From positions 4,125,187 to 4,189,186 of the forward strand of contig OY744605.1 of the NCBI GenBank assembly GCA_963556255.1: DNA of 64,000 nt, given 5' to 3'. This DNA is from Allolobophora icterica (lineage: Eukaryota; Annelida; Clitellata; Crassiclitellata; Lumbricidae). Below, in pieces: positions 20,516 through 31,764 of the stretch. Below the pieces are notes generated by a model that saw only the letters and a list, made by a program, of their open reading frames with translations, was not told the origin of the DNA and did not search any database. Each line of letters opens with the position of its first letter. Position 1 is the first letter of the stretch. The translations under genes and the position numbers were made by a program.

Positions 20516-20660
20516 CTGCTGTGTAGAAACTTATATCAAGGTTTAAAATGCATGTAATTGCATTATGGATCGCTAGAAGTTTGATGTCAAATAAAATAAA
20601 AGTTAGTTTACAAATAATTTATGTAAAAGTGTACACTCCTCTGATATTGATGTGAATACA
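20241..20660 (+). pseudogene. Repeat D with LINE endonuclease remnant
   Basis: Motif GACACCTTTTAAACG at 20246 with TATA at 20275, then about 70 bp of (TA)n (20441-20512), then a decayed endonuclease start (GCATTATGGATCGCTAGAAG...) like 6.33 and 38.81 kb. Confidence 0.6.
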
Positions 20661-20748
20661 GAAACGAAATGCATATATATAAATAAAGCATGCATGCACG
20701 TACTAATGTATGCATTTCGGTATGCATGCACGCGTGTATGTGCATATA

Positions 20749-20945
20749 ACTGTATGTATGTATGTATGTATGTATGTATGTATGTATGTATGTATGTATG
20801 TATGTATGTATGTATGTATGTATGTATGTATGTATGTATGTATGTATGTATGTATGTATGTATGTATGTATGTATGTATGTATGTACGTACGTACGTACG
20901 TACGTATGTATGCATGCATGCATGCATGCATGTATGCAGGGATGC
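20749..20945. repeat. (TATG)n microsatellite with ACGT and GCAT variants
   Basis: About 130 bp of TATG, then ACGT repeats, then GCAT repeats. Stepwise drift of a 4-bp unit. Overlapping frames are artefacts. Confidence 0.95.
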
Positions 20946-21012
20946 ATGTATGTTTGTAATCCATCTATACTGTATGCATGGCTGTATTTTCAATATAAGT
21001 ACATATGTATAG

Positions 21013-21017
<5 letters not shown>

Positions 21018-21045
<28 letters not shown>

Positions 21046-21059
21046 GCTCTACCCAAGAA

Positions 21060-21097
<38 letters not shown>

Positions 21098-21098
21098 G
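21018..21098. repeat. (TA)n and (CAT)n tracts
   Basis: TA tract (21018-21044) and CAT tract (21061-21098), followed by TCTGACGGTCAGTCACCAAT, which recurs at 40.99 and 52.43 kb and marks the start of repeat family C. Confidence 0.9.
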
Positions 21099-21099
21099 G

Positions 21100-21980
21100 A
21101 TTATCGCATCTCTGACGGTCAGTCACCAATGGCGATTCGTCCAGTTGCTCATTTATACGTTCTTCCCTTCGTTCATATGTTTGTTAGTATGTTCATTGAT
21201 AGGTTCATTAATTTTATTATCAGTTCATTCATTTGTTTGTTAATTCACTTGTTCATCCGTTCCTTCACTTGTTCATAAGTTCATTCGCTTGTTCATAAAT
21301 TCATTCACTTATTCATAAGAACACTCACTTATTCATAAGAACACTCACTTGTTCATTAAAACACTCACTTGTTCATTAGAACATTCACGTTAATCCGTTC
21401 ATTCATTAATTGATCAGTGGCAACGAATTTGGGATTGATGCGATATATTTATAGATCGATAGTCTGATTGATAATGATTGGTTTAATTGATTTCATATGA
21501 TTTGCTTTGACTGACTGATTCACTGTTTGGTTTGTTGATTAGCTGAAGGCTTTATCGATTGATCGACTGACTAACTAGTTGACTGACCGATTGCTTGATT
21601 GATTGATTAATTGATTGATTGATGGACTTGTTCAGTCTGTGGCAACATATGCTATCAGCATCAAACAACGGAGAAGCGATATATTTATTCATCGATAGAT
21701 CAATCTGCTGATTGACTGATTAATTGTGATTGATTTGATTTGATTGATGTACTGATTATTTTGTTTGATTGACTGATTGATTGTGGTTGAGTTCATATGA
21801 TTTGACTGACTTATTCACTGATTGATTGACAGAATATATTGACTGACTGACTTATTGACTGACTGACTGACTGACTGACTGACTGACTGTCTGATTGATT
21901 GATTATTTGACTGATTGAATGATTGACTGACTGTTTGACTGACTGATTGATTGATTCATGTTATTGATTGATGGGTTGAT
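21100..21980. repeat. Repeat family C, copy 1, with GATT/GACT-rich array
   Basis: TTCATT/GTTCA-rich sequence followed by a degenerate GATTGATTGACT array. The same succession recurs in 42.75-43.18, 50.06-50.46, 52.43-53.23, 53.78-54.04, 55.74-56.01, 56.69-57.09 and 62.54-63.13 kb. Confidence 0.7.
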
Positions 21981-22342
21981 CCCTTTCAGTTCTTCCATGG
22001 CTAGGCGAAACACTTCAACTCATAACCGACTCTGTTACGTCATCTGGCCAACTCCCACTTTCGCCGGAATCAACAGGGCACCAGTCTCGGAGAATCTCGA
22101 CAAACAGCGTCGACTGGAAGTCGACAATCGGCGAACCGGAAGTCATCCACCGCTGCGTCGACAGCGGCGATAGAAAGGTCAGGAGACGCGAAGAGGTCAT
22201 CTTTGGTCTTGTTCGGCGTCTTTCATCGCTGACGTCATACATTCTAAGTCTCGAGCTTCGTCTGACGGTCAAGGACGATCATCTAGATGCACTGACCCGT
22301 GAGAACGAGGTCCTGACGAGGGCGCGTTTAAGGCTAGTTTAA
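21980..22342 (+). other. Open frame with coiled-coil-like C-terminus, unrecognised
   Basis: An open frame on the plus strand ends at TAA 22340-22342. Its last 50 residues (EEVIFGLVRRLSSLTSYILSL, then TVKDDHLDALTRENEVLTRARL) are leucine- and charge-rich, as in a coiled coil. A CAG at 21987-21989 could be a splice acceptor. A second copy of the first half lies at 52.89-53.03 kb with a stop, so it may be a transposon ORF scrap rather than a host exon. The stop overlaps the TTAA target of the next element. Confidence 0.35.
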
Positions 22343-22541
22343 CCTTCGCAGGAAGGATTTGGATTGAAAAATCTTTTTCCCACCACATGGCAATGTGGTG
22401 GGTATGCAGTCAGAATATGTAATTGGTGGTAACTTGTAAACATGTGGAACGACAAATGATACCTACCTACAGTTGCTCCGCAATCAACATCCAAACACCC
22501 CTGGGGTAATTATTTACCCCTTTCCGTCCTGCGAAGGTTAA
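22339..22541. mobile_element. TTAA MITE P5, deletion derivative of P3
   Basis: TTAA at 22339-22342 and 22538-22541 flank 195 bp. The right 170 bp are nearly identical to the right end of P3 (42.57-42.75 kb), including the perfect hairpin with arms CCCACCACAT/ATGTGGTGGG (22379-22402) and the GGGGTAAT...ATTTACCCC palindrome. The left end keeps only CCTTCGCAGGAAGGA. It lost the interior and the left subterminal region. Confidence 0.9.
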
Positions 22542-22545
22542 GTCA

Positions 22546-22715
22546 ACAGCGATTTTTTATTCTTCGGTTTAACGACATTTCTTGGCAACATCGGCCGTAC
22601 GTTACATCACACTTTAACAATTGCAGAAACAGCATGCACATTTAACTAAACAGGTTCCTGCAAGATACAGTTGCTATTGCTCTTTTAAACAATAGAATTA
22701 AGTATCTACAGGGTG
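22546..22715 (-). repeat. LINE-tail-like repeat (pair with 3.2 kb)
   Basis: Same block as 3205-3400, ending at CTACAGGGT. See that entry. Confidence 0.55.
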
Positions 22716-22939
22716 ATTAAAATATATGTCCCACCACACAAAATGCAATTTCTCGATAACCGATAGAGAATTTCAACCAAAATTTCAGGAATTACTGATA
22801 AATGACTTTCCAACAATCTCTGAGAATGTAAATGAAAATTGTCATAGCTTCACAAATTACAGCTGTTTAAATATTCTATTCCGTATTTTAAAAATTACGC
22901 AGACAAATGGAGAGTCATTTGTAATTTTCAATGTCGTAT

Positions 22940-23150
22940 AACATTGGCCTGAAGTCGATCGGAGAGGAAGGACGAGGAACTTTGGAAATTGGATTTATCA
23001 AGGCGATTTTCCATTGATTCGGTATTTGAGCGAGGGCTACCGATCTGTTTATGAGGTGAGTAACTGGGAGGAGGTGATTGGTATTAGTAGTCGAACGAAC
23101 CATGAAGGTCTATGATGGTGTCAGGTCTTGACCTTCGGCAATAGGTTTCA
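22940..23150 (-). pseudogene. LINE reverse transcriptase fragment
   Basis: The minus strand reads HLINRSVALAQIPNQWK, then ALINPISKVPRPSSPIDFRP, the conserved start of a non-LTR RT domain. Probably the same CR1-like family as 0.73-1.05 kb. It ends abruptly on both sides. Confidence 0.6.
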
Positions 23151-23329
23151 GATGGTCTCGTAGCTAGAACCTTTCACTTTATTTTATGAGGGATGTAGAC
23201 AGTATCTGTGGAAATCGTTGCGAAGTAAGAATTTAGGTCTTCTGTAGTAACTTGACTTTGCAGGTTTGTTTCGCATTTGGTTTGTGTTAGTTCTGATACT
23301 TGAGCCTAGGCTACCTTAGAGTCAATACT

Positions 23330-24240
23330 TTTGAAGTCAGTCGTCTCCTATTGATTGCGATTGATTTGATTGATTCATATGATTGACTGAAGGATTCGCT
23401 GATTGCTTGATTCTTTAGCTGAAGAATTTATCGACTGACTAACTGATTGATTGACTGATTGACTTGACGAAACTCTTCAACTCATAACCGACTCCTACAC
23501 AACAAAGGCCGGTGACGTCAGAAGAAATTATTTTTTGCAGTTCTAACCTGAATAGTGTAGTTAACCAGTAAGTAGCGCCTACCCAACCAATTACACACCT
23601 CTTTTACGCGTTGCTTCTGGCCTATAAGGGAATACACGGGCCACTCGTTTTCAATTGAGAAGTCTTATAGAATCTTGGCTGAATTTAGTCATAGGGCGCA
23701 ATAGTCGTAGAAAAAGGTGTTTAGGGAACTCTTTAATAAATGTATCTACGTACGCTGTGTTGTATATGCAGTTGTATCTGAAGATTTTTATAGCACCGTT
23801 TGATGTCTTAAAAGTTTAACGCCATCTTATAGTAATAAATGCCGTTGACGTCGAGATAAATTATTTTTTAACAGTTTTTACCTTTCCCGTGGCATGACAC
23901 AGCCTGGCAAAATGGATATTAAAATCAAAGAGGGCTCCTTTAAACTCCTCTAAATCTACCACTACACAACTTGTGATAGTGCTAGTCCCAAGCCCTGACA
24001 AAGGAGAAGGGAGACGTTAATCATCTGTGTTATCAAAATGTCGTTAACAGTAAGTAACCAACATCTAAACACCTCTTTTAGTTGTTCCTTTAACCCTACA
24101 AGTACGTACATATTCAATGGCTGTGTAATTGCGTTTTCCGCAAAATAGATTGTATTTACAGTGCAGGAGAAACGGAAAAAGAGGTGCTTAAGGAACATTT
24201 ATCGATATTATTCTCAGAGTGTCTGATTTATGGCGAGTGA
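23330..24240. repeat. Repeat C and A fragments
   Basis: GATT-rich stretch (23340-23470), then a LINE-like tail, forward motif at 23594 with TATA at 23623, inverted copy near 23690-23730, another tail (about 23815) and a further motif pair (24067 and about 24190). No gene. Confidence 0.6.
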
Positions 24241-25130
24241 TCGATCGCTCTCCTTGATCGCTCGCCTAGCAAAGGTACCGGCGAAGGCTTCTCACCGTCG
24301 CTGACAGTCGGTCGTCGCCCGCTGAGTTTGAGTTAGACTCCAAGACGACAGACGAACCTGAAGACAGACCATTATTGTTTTTACCTAATTGAGATTACTT
24401 TAATTTACTTACTTGAATGCGGTGAATGCGTGCCGTGACCTGTCCTAACTACTGCTGACTGATCACTCCAATTTCGTGCAATATGATTGGCCATAACAAC
24501 ACGTACGACAACTCACGCCGCATGGCATCATCTTAACCATGTCTATGTCTTAACCTCACCAATTTCGGAAATTATTTTAAACAACAAATAGGAATACTTG
24601 AACCAAAGCATTGGTTACACTAACACTAAGACTAATTCTGAACGTCTGAAATGTCCCCGGTGAAGGATGATCAAGGGCCCCAATCAGCGAGGGTTGCGTT
24701 TCCCTTGTTTTTTATACTTGTTTCCGGCCAACGTGCACCATAATCGCAATGAGGAATATCGCAGTTCACACCCTTCTTCAGAGCATACTTTTCCGTGGAT
24801 CCTAATGTCTTGGCATCAGGAACTGTAAGTTTACTAAAATTACTCGTTTCATACAGTTTCTTGGAAGTTTCTAAGTCATTAAAGCGAAAATACTTGACCA
24901 ACATAACAGAAACTGTCCGTTACTGCCATAGCAATGTAAGTAACACGTTATGAAATCACGTGACACCGGACACGTAACTGGTGGCCCCTTAGTTTTTGAG
25001 ATATATGGGTGGCCTGGCGGCCCGTTAGTAAGGGAAGAGTTTACCGCTTTCCACTGTTTAGCGTATCTAGCAGGAACAAAGACCATGGCTGTATAGCAAC
25101 AGATTTATTTGGGACTGCGCCTATGGTTAC
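24241..25130. other. No recognised gene
   Basis: Mixed sequence with two minus-strand frames (24671-24904, 24871-25086) of 71-77 codons that show no motif I recognise. Could be decayed transposon coding sequence. Confidence 0.4.
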
Positions 25131-25324
25131 TTAAAGGTCAAATTTATTAAGTAAAAGAGGTGTTTACGGGAGGCGACTATTCTGATAACATAAGTTTATA
25201 GAGTAAAAGTAAAACGCTGTTGCATTCAGTTCGAAAGTGAGTTTGTCAGAACCTGCAACACTTCAAATTGTATCTGAATACAGCTTCAACATGCAGTTAT
25301 TGCTGGCATTTATTACACCTCATC

Positions 25325-25640
25325 AGTGAAGGGATAAATCTTCTTACCTTGTAATGGAATCCGTCGATTTAGATATTATCCGGCAACTTGGTTCCCTTCT
25401 CATAAGCCACCATCTTTGCCTTACTGTCGGGTTTCCCGATCCTCTTGATATGTTTCGCGCCGATGTCTCCAGCTATCTGCTTCGGTATCTCTTCATCTTC
25501 ATCCAAACCAAAGATTACGTCTTTAACATCGTAACTTACCTCGGATGATCTTGTGTTGTTTTCCGGTCTAGCTAGTCGAGTCACGTGGTTCACTCTGTTT
25601 TCTTTCCGTCGATGTGGTTTATGCTTTTTATTTTCTGTTT
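25325..25640 (-). pseudogene. I-type LINE ORF1 fragment
   Basis: The minus strand reads DVIFGLDEDE, then GAKHIKRIGKPDSKAKMVAY and KGTKLPD, then after a stop IDGFHYKVRRFIP. This aligns with the intact ORF1 at 48.5-48.8 kb (GVVFGLFENQ, GAHHIHRLGNSEFSKATLIAY, KGTVLPD, VNGRRYRINPFVP). Divergent enough to be another family of the same clade. Confidence 0.75.
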
Positions 25641-25933
25641 GTCAGCTTGTGTCCTGCAATAAAATTCTAAGGTTATTCCCATAAATATGGATAACCTCTG
25701 GCATACAAAGACTGGCGGTCAAAATAGCCTTTCTTGAGGACCTTGGCAGCGATTTAACCAAAAGTGGTAGGAAATTACCTTCGCTGTTAGCGTAAATGGA
25801 GCGTCTGAACAGATCTTCGAGTTTTGTTTGTTATTCAGTTTGTGATTGGTGTCTGGTAGTAATTACGCTGAAAAACTCGCCGAGTATGAATTCGCTTAAA
25901 ATCGTGAAGATTCTCTTACAATTATCAAGATAA

Positions 25934-26599
25934 TAGACTAGGCTTGGAATCTCAAAATGACATTGTTAGAAGCAAATCAGGTAACAATTTGCTACTCGGT
26001 GTTCCTAGACTAATTTGACCCTGCTGAAAACGAAAATCGCGGGTAGCAAGCTGGAATTTTGGCGGTTGCATGAGAAAATAAGATGGCGACCAAAATGGCG
26101 GCCATATCTTAATCTGGCTTTAAGTAAAGTCATCTATGTGATGGAAACATGATTTTAGAGTCTAAGTTAACATTTTCGGGGTCAAGGAATGCGATGGAAC
26201 AAAGGACAAATATGTAGCACTGCCAGAAAACAAAATGGCGGACAAAATGGCGGCCAAATATCTTCAAATGGCTATAAGTAAAGCCATGTATATGATAGAA
26301 ACATGATTTTAGAGTCTAAGTTAACACATTCGGGGTCAAGGAATGCGATAAAACTAAAGACAAATATGTAGCACTGCCAGGAAACAAAAATGGCGGACAA
26401 AATGGTGGCCAATTATTTTCAAATGGTTATAAAACAAAATGGCGGTCAAAATGGCGGTCAGTCTGAAGAAGTGTTTTCTTGGTCAAAGCATACAAAGGAA
26501 GTAACATTCTTTACCATTCACTGGCGTTATTGCAATTGTTACAGGATTTGCTTCTAAGAGTGATTTCTAGAGCCTTTTTTAAATTCCAAGCCTAGACTA
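25934..26599. mobile_element. Inverted-repeat element with AATGGCGG-bearing units
   Basis: The ends are TAGACTAGGCTTGGAAT and the inverse of TAGTCTAGGCTTGGAAT, with AAGCAAATC also shared inward. TA may be the target. The interior has three units of about 150 bp, each with GGGGTCAAGGAATGCGAT and ATGGCGGACAAAATGGCGG. The units resemble those inside the TTAA element P3. Non-coding. Confidence 0.7.
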
Positions 26600-27030
26600 T
26601 GAGCCATTCAATTCGCTTTACGATGTCCTGGTGTTAATACATATCATAGGAAATGCGCTCGAGTTCTACTAAGAATGAATCATTTTAAAAGGGTTTCTAA
26701 GATAAAAGAACATGAACACAGGAAACAAAGCTCCTTCTAAAAATAGGCATCCAATGTAACAATGTAAATATAAAAATATAATATTAAAAGTTCTTTTGAC
26801 TGTTGTAAGATGACGTATACCTTCATAATAATTTTAAACTCGAGATTTCCAAGGCGTTCGAAGAAAAGCAAAGCTGTGGGAACCTGCTTATTCAAAGACG
26901 ATCAGTCACAAAGCAATCGATTCGCAGGTAAGGTCAGGAGTGGTTCAAAATCGAATTCAGAAGGTCAGATTGAAAAAAATCATATGGAAACGGAGGATAA
27001 TGTTTAGAACTGAAGCTTCTAGAGACATAA
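26600..27030. other. No recognised gene
   Basis: A 65-codon plus-strand frame (26810-27007), basic and serine-rich, matches nothing I recognise. Otherwise AT-rich. Confidence 0.4.
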
Positions 27031-27437
27031 TGGCAAGAGGAGAACTTGATGTAGTGCTCCGTTTAGACACCCTTAAAATATTTTTAGGCAACTGAAATGA
27101 ACGGTAACGGTGGATTGTGTTAGAACTTCAACGGCAGCGGAAATAAGGGAAAGAGAAAGATTCGATGCTTCGAACCCCATAGACACCCTTAAAACGCTGC
27201 CACCGGCATTGTATATAAATGCACTTCGTTACCTATTTTTAATAGGCTCCATTCCACTTGTTGGCAATGCACGGTAGTAGGTAAGGCCATATCAACGTCA
27301 ATGGCCCTTGTGGCCAAAAGAAGTTCACCGCTGATTAAACAATGGACAATGCTCCGTTAAATAAGATGACTCATTTACATATTTCACGCCTCACTGTGTT
27401 TTGGTTAAGAGCTTTTGATCAGCCGTTAGTTTACACT
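27031..27437. repeat. Repeat family B, copy 2 (left part)
   Basis: Motif copies at about 27063 (no TATA) and 27181, with TATATAA about 30 bases downstream, then LINE-tail blocks. Continues after the L2 insertion at about 29066. Confidence 0.6.
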
Positions 27438-27444
27438 GCCATTT

Positions 27445-29065
27445 CAATCAATCAATCAATCAATCAAACATTTATATAGCGCCCCTTCAAGGAATCTATT
27501 CAGAGGCGCTCCCAGCCCAACCCCGGCGAAAGAGAAAAGTCTTTAGAGCAGAGAAGAAAGCGGTGGATGAGTTTCGAGGAAGAGACCGCAGCTCAGAAGG
27601 AAGCCCATTCCAAATTTTGGGACCAACGACGGAGAAAGCACGATGCTGCATAGTAGCGGTGCGTGCAAAAGGAACAGAGAGATCACCACGGGTGGTAGAG
27701 CGAAGAGAGCGGTGACCAGGTGGAACAGAGGCACGAGAACAGAGCTCACGCAGATAGAAGGGAGCACAGCCAAGCTGACATTTCCATACAATGGAGGCAA
27801 CCCGGTAGACAATGCGTTGCGAGAGTGGTAACCAGTGGAGGACATCACGCATGTATTCAGAAACATGGCCAAATTTAGGTATGCTCCCAATCAAACGCGC
27901 AGCAGAACGCAATATGCGTTCCAGACAGTTCAGTCGAGTGAGGGGAAGCCCAATATAGAGGGAGCAGCAGTAGTCAAGCCGACAGGTAATGAATGCATGA
28001 ACGAGAGTAGCAGCAGATTGGGGGGAAAGAGAGCGGGAAACAACGCGAAGCTGTCGTAGCTGAAAGTAGCAAGCCCGGCTCAGCTGCAAGATATGCGGAG
28101 AGAGGGTGAGTTCTGAATCCAAGATGACGCCAAGATCTCTGACGGAGGTGGAAAAGACGATATAGGGGAACTCAGAAGTAAGACAAGCATGATCAATCTT
28201 AGCAAGCTGCCTAGGGGTGCCCAGCCAGATATATTGAGTCTTAGTGGGATTCAAGCGAAGGCGGTTGGAAGACATCCAGGCAGTCAAAGAGTCAGTGGAG
28301 TGGCACATGAGGCGGACTGCAGCGGCGGCGTCAGAGGGAAAGCAGTGGGTGTAAGCCTGTATATCGTCAGCATATAAATGGTTGGACAAAGAACAAGTGG
28401 CAAGAAGGCGACTGAGATCAGAGGTGAAGATAATATAGAGGAGGGGACCCAAAACTGATCCCTGAGGAAGGCCAAAACGGACTGGGGTCCAGAGGGACCT
28501 GGTAGAACAGTAGACAACCAATGAGGAGCGGTCAGAAAGGTAGGAGGCTAGCCACTCAAGGGGCTTTTCAGATAGACCGAATGATACAGACAAGCGATTG
28601 AGGAGGATGTCATGGTCGACCGAGTCAAAGGCAGCGCTGACATCGAAGAGTGCAAGAAGGGAGACTTGGGAGCGATCAATGGCGCCATAGAAATCAGAGA
28701 GGAGGCGAAGGAGAAGGGTTTCTGTAGAATGACCTTTGCGGAAGCCAGATTGATAGACAGGAAGTAAGTTATTAGCATCAAGGTATGTCAATAATTGCTG
28801 AGCGACTAATTTCTCGATGATTTTAGAAATAAATGAGACGTTCGCAATGGGCCTGAAGTGTGCAGGGTCCGAAGAGTCGAGACCGGCTTGCTTGAGGATA
28901 GGAGTAACAATCGACCTCTTCTGCGAAGCTGGAAGAGTACCGTCACGGAGCGAGGAGTTGCATAGTAGTGTCAGGAAAGGGAGGTGGACATCGATGTAAT
29001 CCTGGAGCAAAAAAGGAGGGAGGGGGTCAAGCTCACAGGATTTCGCAGCAGAAGCCAAGATGATG
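27445..29065 (-). mobile_element. 5'-truncated L2-type LINE
   Basis: (AATC)n tail at 27445-27466, stem-loop AGCGCCTCTGAATAG (inverse, to about 27512), then the RT coding region. It sits in repeat B at a site that copy 1 retains uninterrupted near 11540. The 5' part (ORF1 and endonuclease) is missing. Confidence 0.88.
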
Positions 29066-29133
29066 TTTCCAGATGGAGCTGGTAAAAAACAACATCGATG
29101 GAAGGTTAGGTAAGAATTACTTGTAAAAACCAA
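27496..29133 (-). CDS. L2-type reverse transcriptase, uninterrupted C-terminal part
   Basis: 545 open codons. From about residue 30: AKSCELDPLPPFLL, then FRPIANVSFISKIIEK, FRKGHSTETLL, LFDVSAAFDSVDHDILL (first catalytic Asp), LPQGSVLGPLLY, YADD (254-257), AWMSSNRLRLNPTKTQ and the thumb/C-terminal region to the end GSASE. That composition and the end are typical of L2/CR1 LINEs, which lack RNase H. The first about 25 residues are flank. The open frame with no endonuclease implies recent insertion but a dead element. It copies its RNA at nicked target DNA. Confidence 0.9.
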   Translation of the reverse strand: MVFTSNSYLTFHRCCFLPAPSGNIILASAAKSCELDPLPPFLLQDYIDVHLPFLTLLCNSSLRDGTLPASQKRSIVTPILKQAGLDSSDPAHFRPIANVSFISKIIEKLVAQQLLTYLDANNLLPVYQSGFRKGHSTETLLLRLLSDFYGAIDRSQVSLLALFDVSAAFDSVDHDILLNRLSVSFGLSEKPLEWLASYLSDRSSLVVYCSTRSLWTPVRFGLPQGSVLGPLLYIIFTSDLSRLLATCSLSNHLYADDIQAYTHCFPSDAAAAVRLMCHSTDSLTAWMSSNRLRLNPTKTQYIWLGTPRQLAKIDHACLTSEFPYIVFSTSVRDLGVILDSELTLSPHILQLSRACYFQLRQLRVVSRSLSPQSAATLVHAFITCRLDYCCSLYIGLPLTRLNCLERILRSAARLIGSIPKFGHVSEYMRDVLHWLPLSQRIVYRVASIVWKCQLGCAPFYLRELCSRASVPPGHRSLRSTTRGDLSVPFARTATMQHRAFSVVGPKIWNGLPSELRSLPRNSSTAFFSALKTFLFRRGWAGSASE

Positions 29134-29570
29134 GTACCCTCAGACAGGTTGACAACCATACGGTAGCGGTAGATGGTGTCAGAACTTGAACAGCTACGAA
29201 GATAAAAGGAAGAGGAAGACTTGATGCATCGATCCCCTTAGACACCCTTAAAACGGCTTAACAGGCGTTATATATCCCTCGTGAACTTCGCCTTCAATCA
29301 TTAGGGCTCATGTAAATGCCCAATAGTAGTAAGTAAGGCTAAATCGACGTCAACGGCCCCTGTGGCCATAAAATTATTGCAAGTTAATCCGTGTACAGTT
29401 TAGATATATTCATAACATTTAACCCCGACACCATTTATTCTTCAGTTTATTCAGTTAACCCCAACATAACCGCTTTCGGGTGTCGCTAGACCGAGGCCTG
29501 GATAAAGTAGGAGGGCGACGCAAATCATCTTTGTTATGACACAGCGTAGTTAAACAGCAACTAACCACAC
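29066..29570. repeat. Repeat family B, copy 2 (right part)
   Basis: Resumes with CATCGATGGAAGG, the motif near 29242 with TATATA, LINE-tail blocks and the terminal AATCATCTTTGTTATGACAC block. No gene. Confidence 0.6.
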
Positions 29571-29605
29571 AAATTACTGGTTGCTGTAGAAATATAATTT
29601 AAAGG

Positions 29606-29810
<205 letters not shown>

Positions 29811-29859
29811 TTCTGTTTTATGGTTTCTTAGACCCTGAGGGATTTTTGTACCTCGGGTG

Positions 29860-30196
29860 TTAAATAATAATAATAATAATTTCTTTTCTGTAATTATGCG
29901 CATGCTAACCGCACTGCGCTGTACAGTGAACATACATGTAGTAGAAACGACAGCCGCACATGGCGCCTTACATACATGTATACAATAGAAGCACATGATA
30001 ACAGTTTTACAGGAGTCGAATGCAACTGTTTTTAACGGCAGCCACCCAGAGCGCCAATCACGGCCTAACACTCACTTAACTACCGCCGCCATCTAGCTAG
30101 TAGAAGGCTGAGTAAACCTTATGGAGGGCTACAGGATTCGATCTTGGTAACTTCCGCCCTTCACGCCAGTGTGTTATCCATTACTCTACGGGCCCC
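29860..30196 (-). mobile_element. tRNA-derived SINE
   Basis: On the minus strand: GTAGAGTAATGGATAAC (box A-like, 30173-30189), AGATCGAATCC (box B-like, 30134-30144), about 250 bp of body and an (ATT)n tail at about 29865-29881. Length and order fit a SINE. Box B deviates from the consensus at its first bases. Confidence 0.7.
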
Positions 30197-30229
30197 ATAT
30201 GAACGGCGAGAACTGTTCAAAACACCTTT

Positions 30230-30840
30230 TCTTATCGATGAAAACGGCCCTTGATTCTATAAGATGTCGTTAAACTGTTTAATCCAATCAAATCACCAGT
30301 CAATCCTTGCGCCTTAATTCTGAGGAGGATAAATAAGGTAGACGTCAACGCCCTATCAGTCGCAAGATGTCGTTTTATTAAACAACGGAGACTATTAATA
30401 GACTAGCAGTTGACATTGGACACCTTTAAAACAGATCTTATACAGAAATATAAGCTGAATTTAACTAAAATGCAATGCCTTTGATCCAAATATCATCAGG
30501 TTACGGATGATCGACGTCAACAGTGGTTAAGTATAATCGTAATATTGAGGTGCATACGGTGCCTCAAATCTAAGTCGCGGGAACAAGTGTTCTCAAAAGC
30601 GTTCAGTCAAAATGAAATTCGTAGTTGGCAGGTCAGGTATGCATGCAGTGTGGGTATGTAAGTACGTATGCATGCATGTTTCTATGTACATGTATGTGTG
30701 TATGTATCTATGCACCTGTATTTGCGTCTGTATCCTTGTATTTGCGTATATACCAACGTAGTACGTCGCGTTGTATATGTATATGTATCTGATTATTTTC
30801 ATAGCGCTATTTTAGTGTCTTAAATCTTCGACTGATGCCC
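30230..30840. repeat. Repeat family D, copy 2, and ATGT-rich tail
   Basis: Same block as 5918 and 37530 (AATCAAATCACCAGTCAATCC), with a degraded motif near 30417. Degenerate ATGT repeats at 30640-30790. No gene. Confidence 0.55.
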
Positions 30841-30859
30841 CTTCTTGTTCCACAGGCAT

Positions 30860-31740
30860 TGACGTCAGACTCGTTACCAAGAGCAACGGTGACACCCCGC
30901 TCCATCTTGCGGCCTACTGATACACGACAATTGTGGCAGCTTGGATTGTATAATTTTATATTGTGCGAATCTGACGCAGTTGATAAAAGCATATTCGATA
31001 TACGTTCGACATATATACTTCACATGCTCTGAAAAGGTAAGTTCGTTGTCCAAGGTCACACCCAGATCACGCACATAAGTGGAGACAGAGACACGAGGGA
31101 AGCATTGCTGAAGGCGGATCAAATAAATTTAGGAGAGCTGCACCAAGCCAGATGCACAGGGTCTTTCCAGGATTCACCCGAAGGCGGTTTGACGACATTC
31201 AGGCAACAAGCACCTCTGAAGTCTGAAGCATTTTCTCTACCTAGGAGAGAATTCTGTCTGTCTGCCTCTGCCATTCCTCAACCGCTGAGCCATGGACCTA
31301 TGCCTGAGTATTAACTGCACATTGGTGAGCTGCGACTCCCAAAGAAGAGAGAACTAGGCTTAGATCAGCAGTGTAGATGAAAATAAAGCAGAGGCGCTAG
31401 AATGGAGCCCTGTGGAAGATTATGTGACCCCGTACCAGTGAGATCGATATGACCTAAACACACAGTGTGAATTTGCTTAGAGAGGATGAAACACACCCAC
31501 GACAGAGGGCGCCCCACGACACCGAACGACCTTTCAAGGTGCTCCAATAGAATGTCATCCTGCAGTCCGTGGGAGGAAAGGTCGGTGGTGGAGCACCCTC
31601 TGTGGAACGACGAACTGGGTCAACCTTTTGACGCCTGAACTCCAGGTAGTCCGCGGCCGTGAATGATTTTTGTAGGGAGATTCTGAGGAATTGGAGCGGA
31701 ATTGGAGCGGCCAATAATACTGGAGAGTGGTGACTTTCCG
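30860..31740 (-). pseudogene. L2-type RT remnants
   Basis: The minus strand has STYVRDLGVTLDNELTFSEHV (30874-31122), degenerate palm pieces including NLPQGSILAPLLY (31365-31547), and DYLEFRRQKVDPVRRSTEG (31454-31714). Order and frame breaks show one decayed copy, related to the copy at 12.2-13.8 kb. Confidence 0.7.
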
Positions 31741-31764
31741 TTAGTTGCTGTTTATCGTCACTGT

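Noticed and set aside
20603..21278. Frames of 90-208 codons with MYVC or HTYI repeats
   Set aside because: Products of the TATG microsatellite.
27543..29000. Several antisense and shifted frames across the L2 copy
   Set aside because: They overlap the clear reverse transcriptase frame and show no domain.
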